The position numbers and the translations under genes are program-made. A DNA stretch of 13,076 nt from CAYYFV01 sp964451705. GTDB taxonomy: Bacteria; Patescibacteriota; Gracilibacteria; UBA1369; GCA-2718715. The stretch spans positions 1 to 13,076 of the forward strand of contig CAYVIV010000027.1 in assembly GCA_964451705.1 (NCBI GenBank). The letters run 5' to 3'. The notes under the pieces are model-generated. The model worked only from the letters and a program-made list of their open reading frames with translations. It did no database searches and was not told the DNA's origin. Of the stretch, positions 13,076-13,076 are shown piece by piece; within the stretch, counting starts at the first letter, position 1; each line of letters starts with the position of its first letter.

Positions 13076-13076
13076 A

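Noticed and set aside
1..13076. CRISPR arrays, insertion sequences, tRNA or rRNA genes
   Set aside because: No regularly spaced repeats, transposase motifs or terminal inverted repeats were seen, and the intergenic gaps (all under 140 bases) hold no tRNA-like cloverleaf.

Overview
The window is AT-rich bacterial DNA that looks like a small-genome member of the Candidate Phyla Radiation (CPR / Patescibacteria). This rests on four things: an archaeal/CPR-type AMP phosphorylase; a tandem set of short two-helix VirB2/TrbC-like membrane proteins of the kind common in CPR genomes; tightly packed, often overlapping genes; and almost no Shine-Dalgarno sequences. TGA serves as a stop codon (acetate kinase and the PHP gene both end in TGA), so the UGA-recoding CPR lineages are unlikely. 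I cannot name the phylum more precisely from this sequence.

Left part (1-1353, minus strand): rpmH -> rnpA -> yidC, a classic conserved cluster, with yidC running off the left edge. dnaA, which usually sits opposite rpmH, is absent. Its place is taken by a divergent plus-strand gene (1482-3314) for a membrane protein. That protein has a PP2C-like but apparently inactive phosphatase domain, one membrane helix, a coiled coil and a probable beta-propeller.

Middle part (3416-9919, minus strand): transcription runs right to left through gltX, a zinc-ribbon protein, a small coiled-coil lipoprotein, a PHP-family phosphoesterase, phosphate acetyltransferase (pta), a short acetate kinase (ackA) and AMP phosphorylase. 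From the zinc-ribbon gene onward all but one of the junctions overlap (1, 56, 4 and 4 bases) and the other is 9 bases, so this is almost certainly one translationally coupled operon. Pta and AckA together make ATP from acetyl-CoA. AMP phosphorylase releases adenine and ribose-1,5-bisphosphate from AMP, which in CPR and archaea can feed central carbon metabolism. The operon therefore joins nucleotide salvage to substrate-level ATP production.

Right part (9960-13076, minus strand): five consecutive genes, the last cut by the right edge, encode exported or membrane proteins. The four complete ones start with a signal peptide or N-terminal hydrophobic segment. All five end in the same module: two hydrophobic helices joined by a short polar loop containing Gly/Ser/Asn/Asp and often an Ala-Lys pair. 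This is the VirB2/TrbC-like pilin fold. The ectodomains are unrelated in length and composition; two are cysteine-rich and one carries an EF-hand-like loop. This array is the most likely place for an undescribed surface or secretion system.
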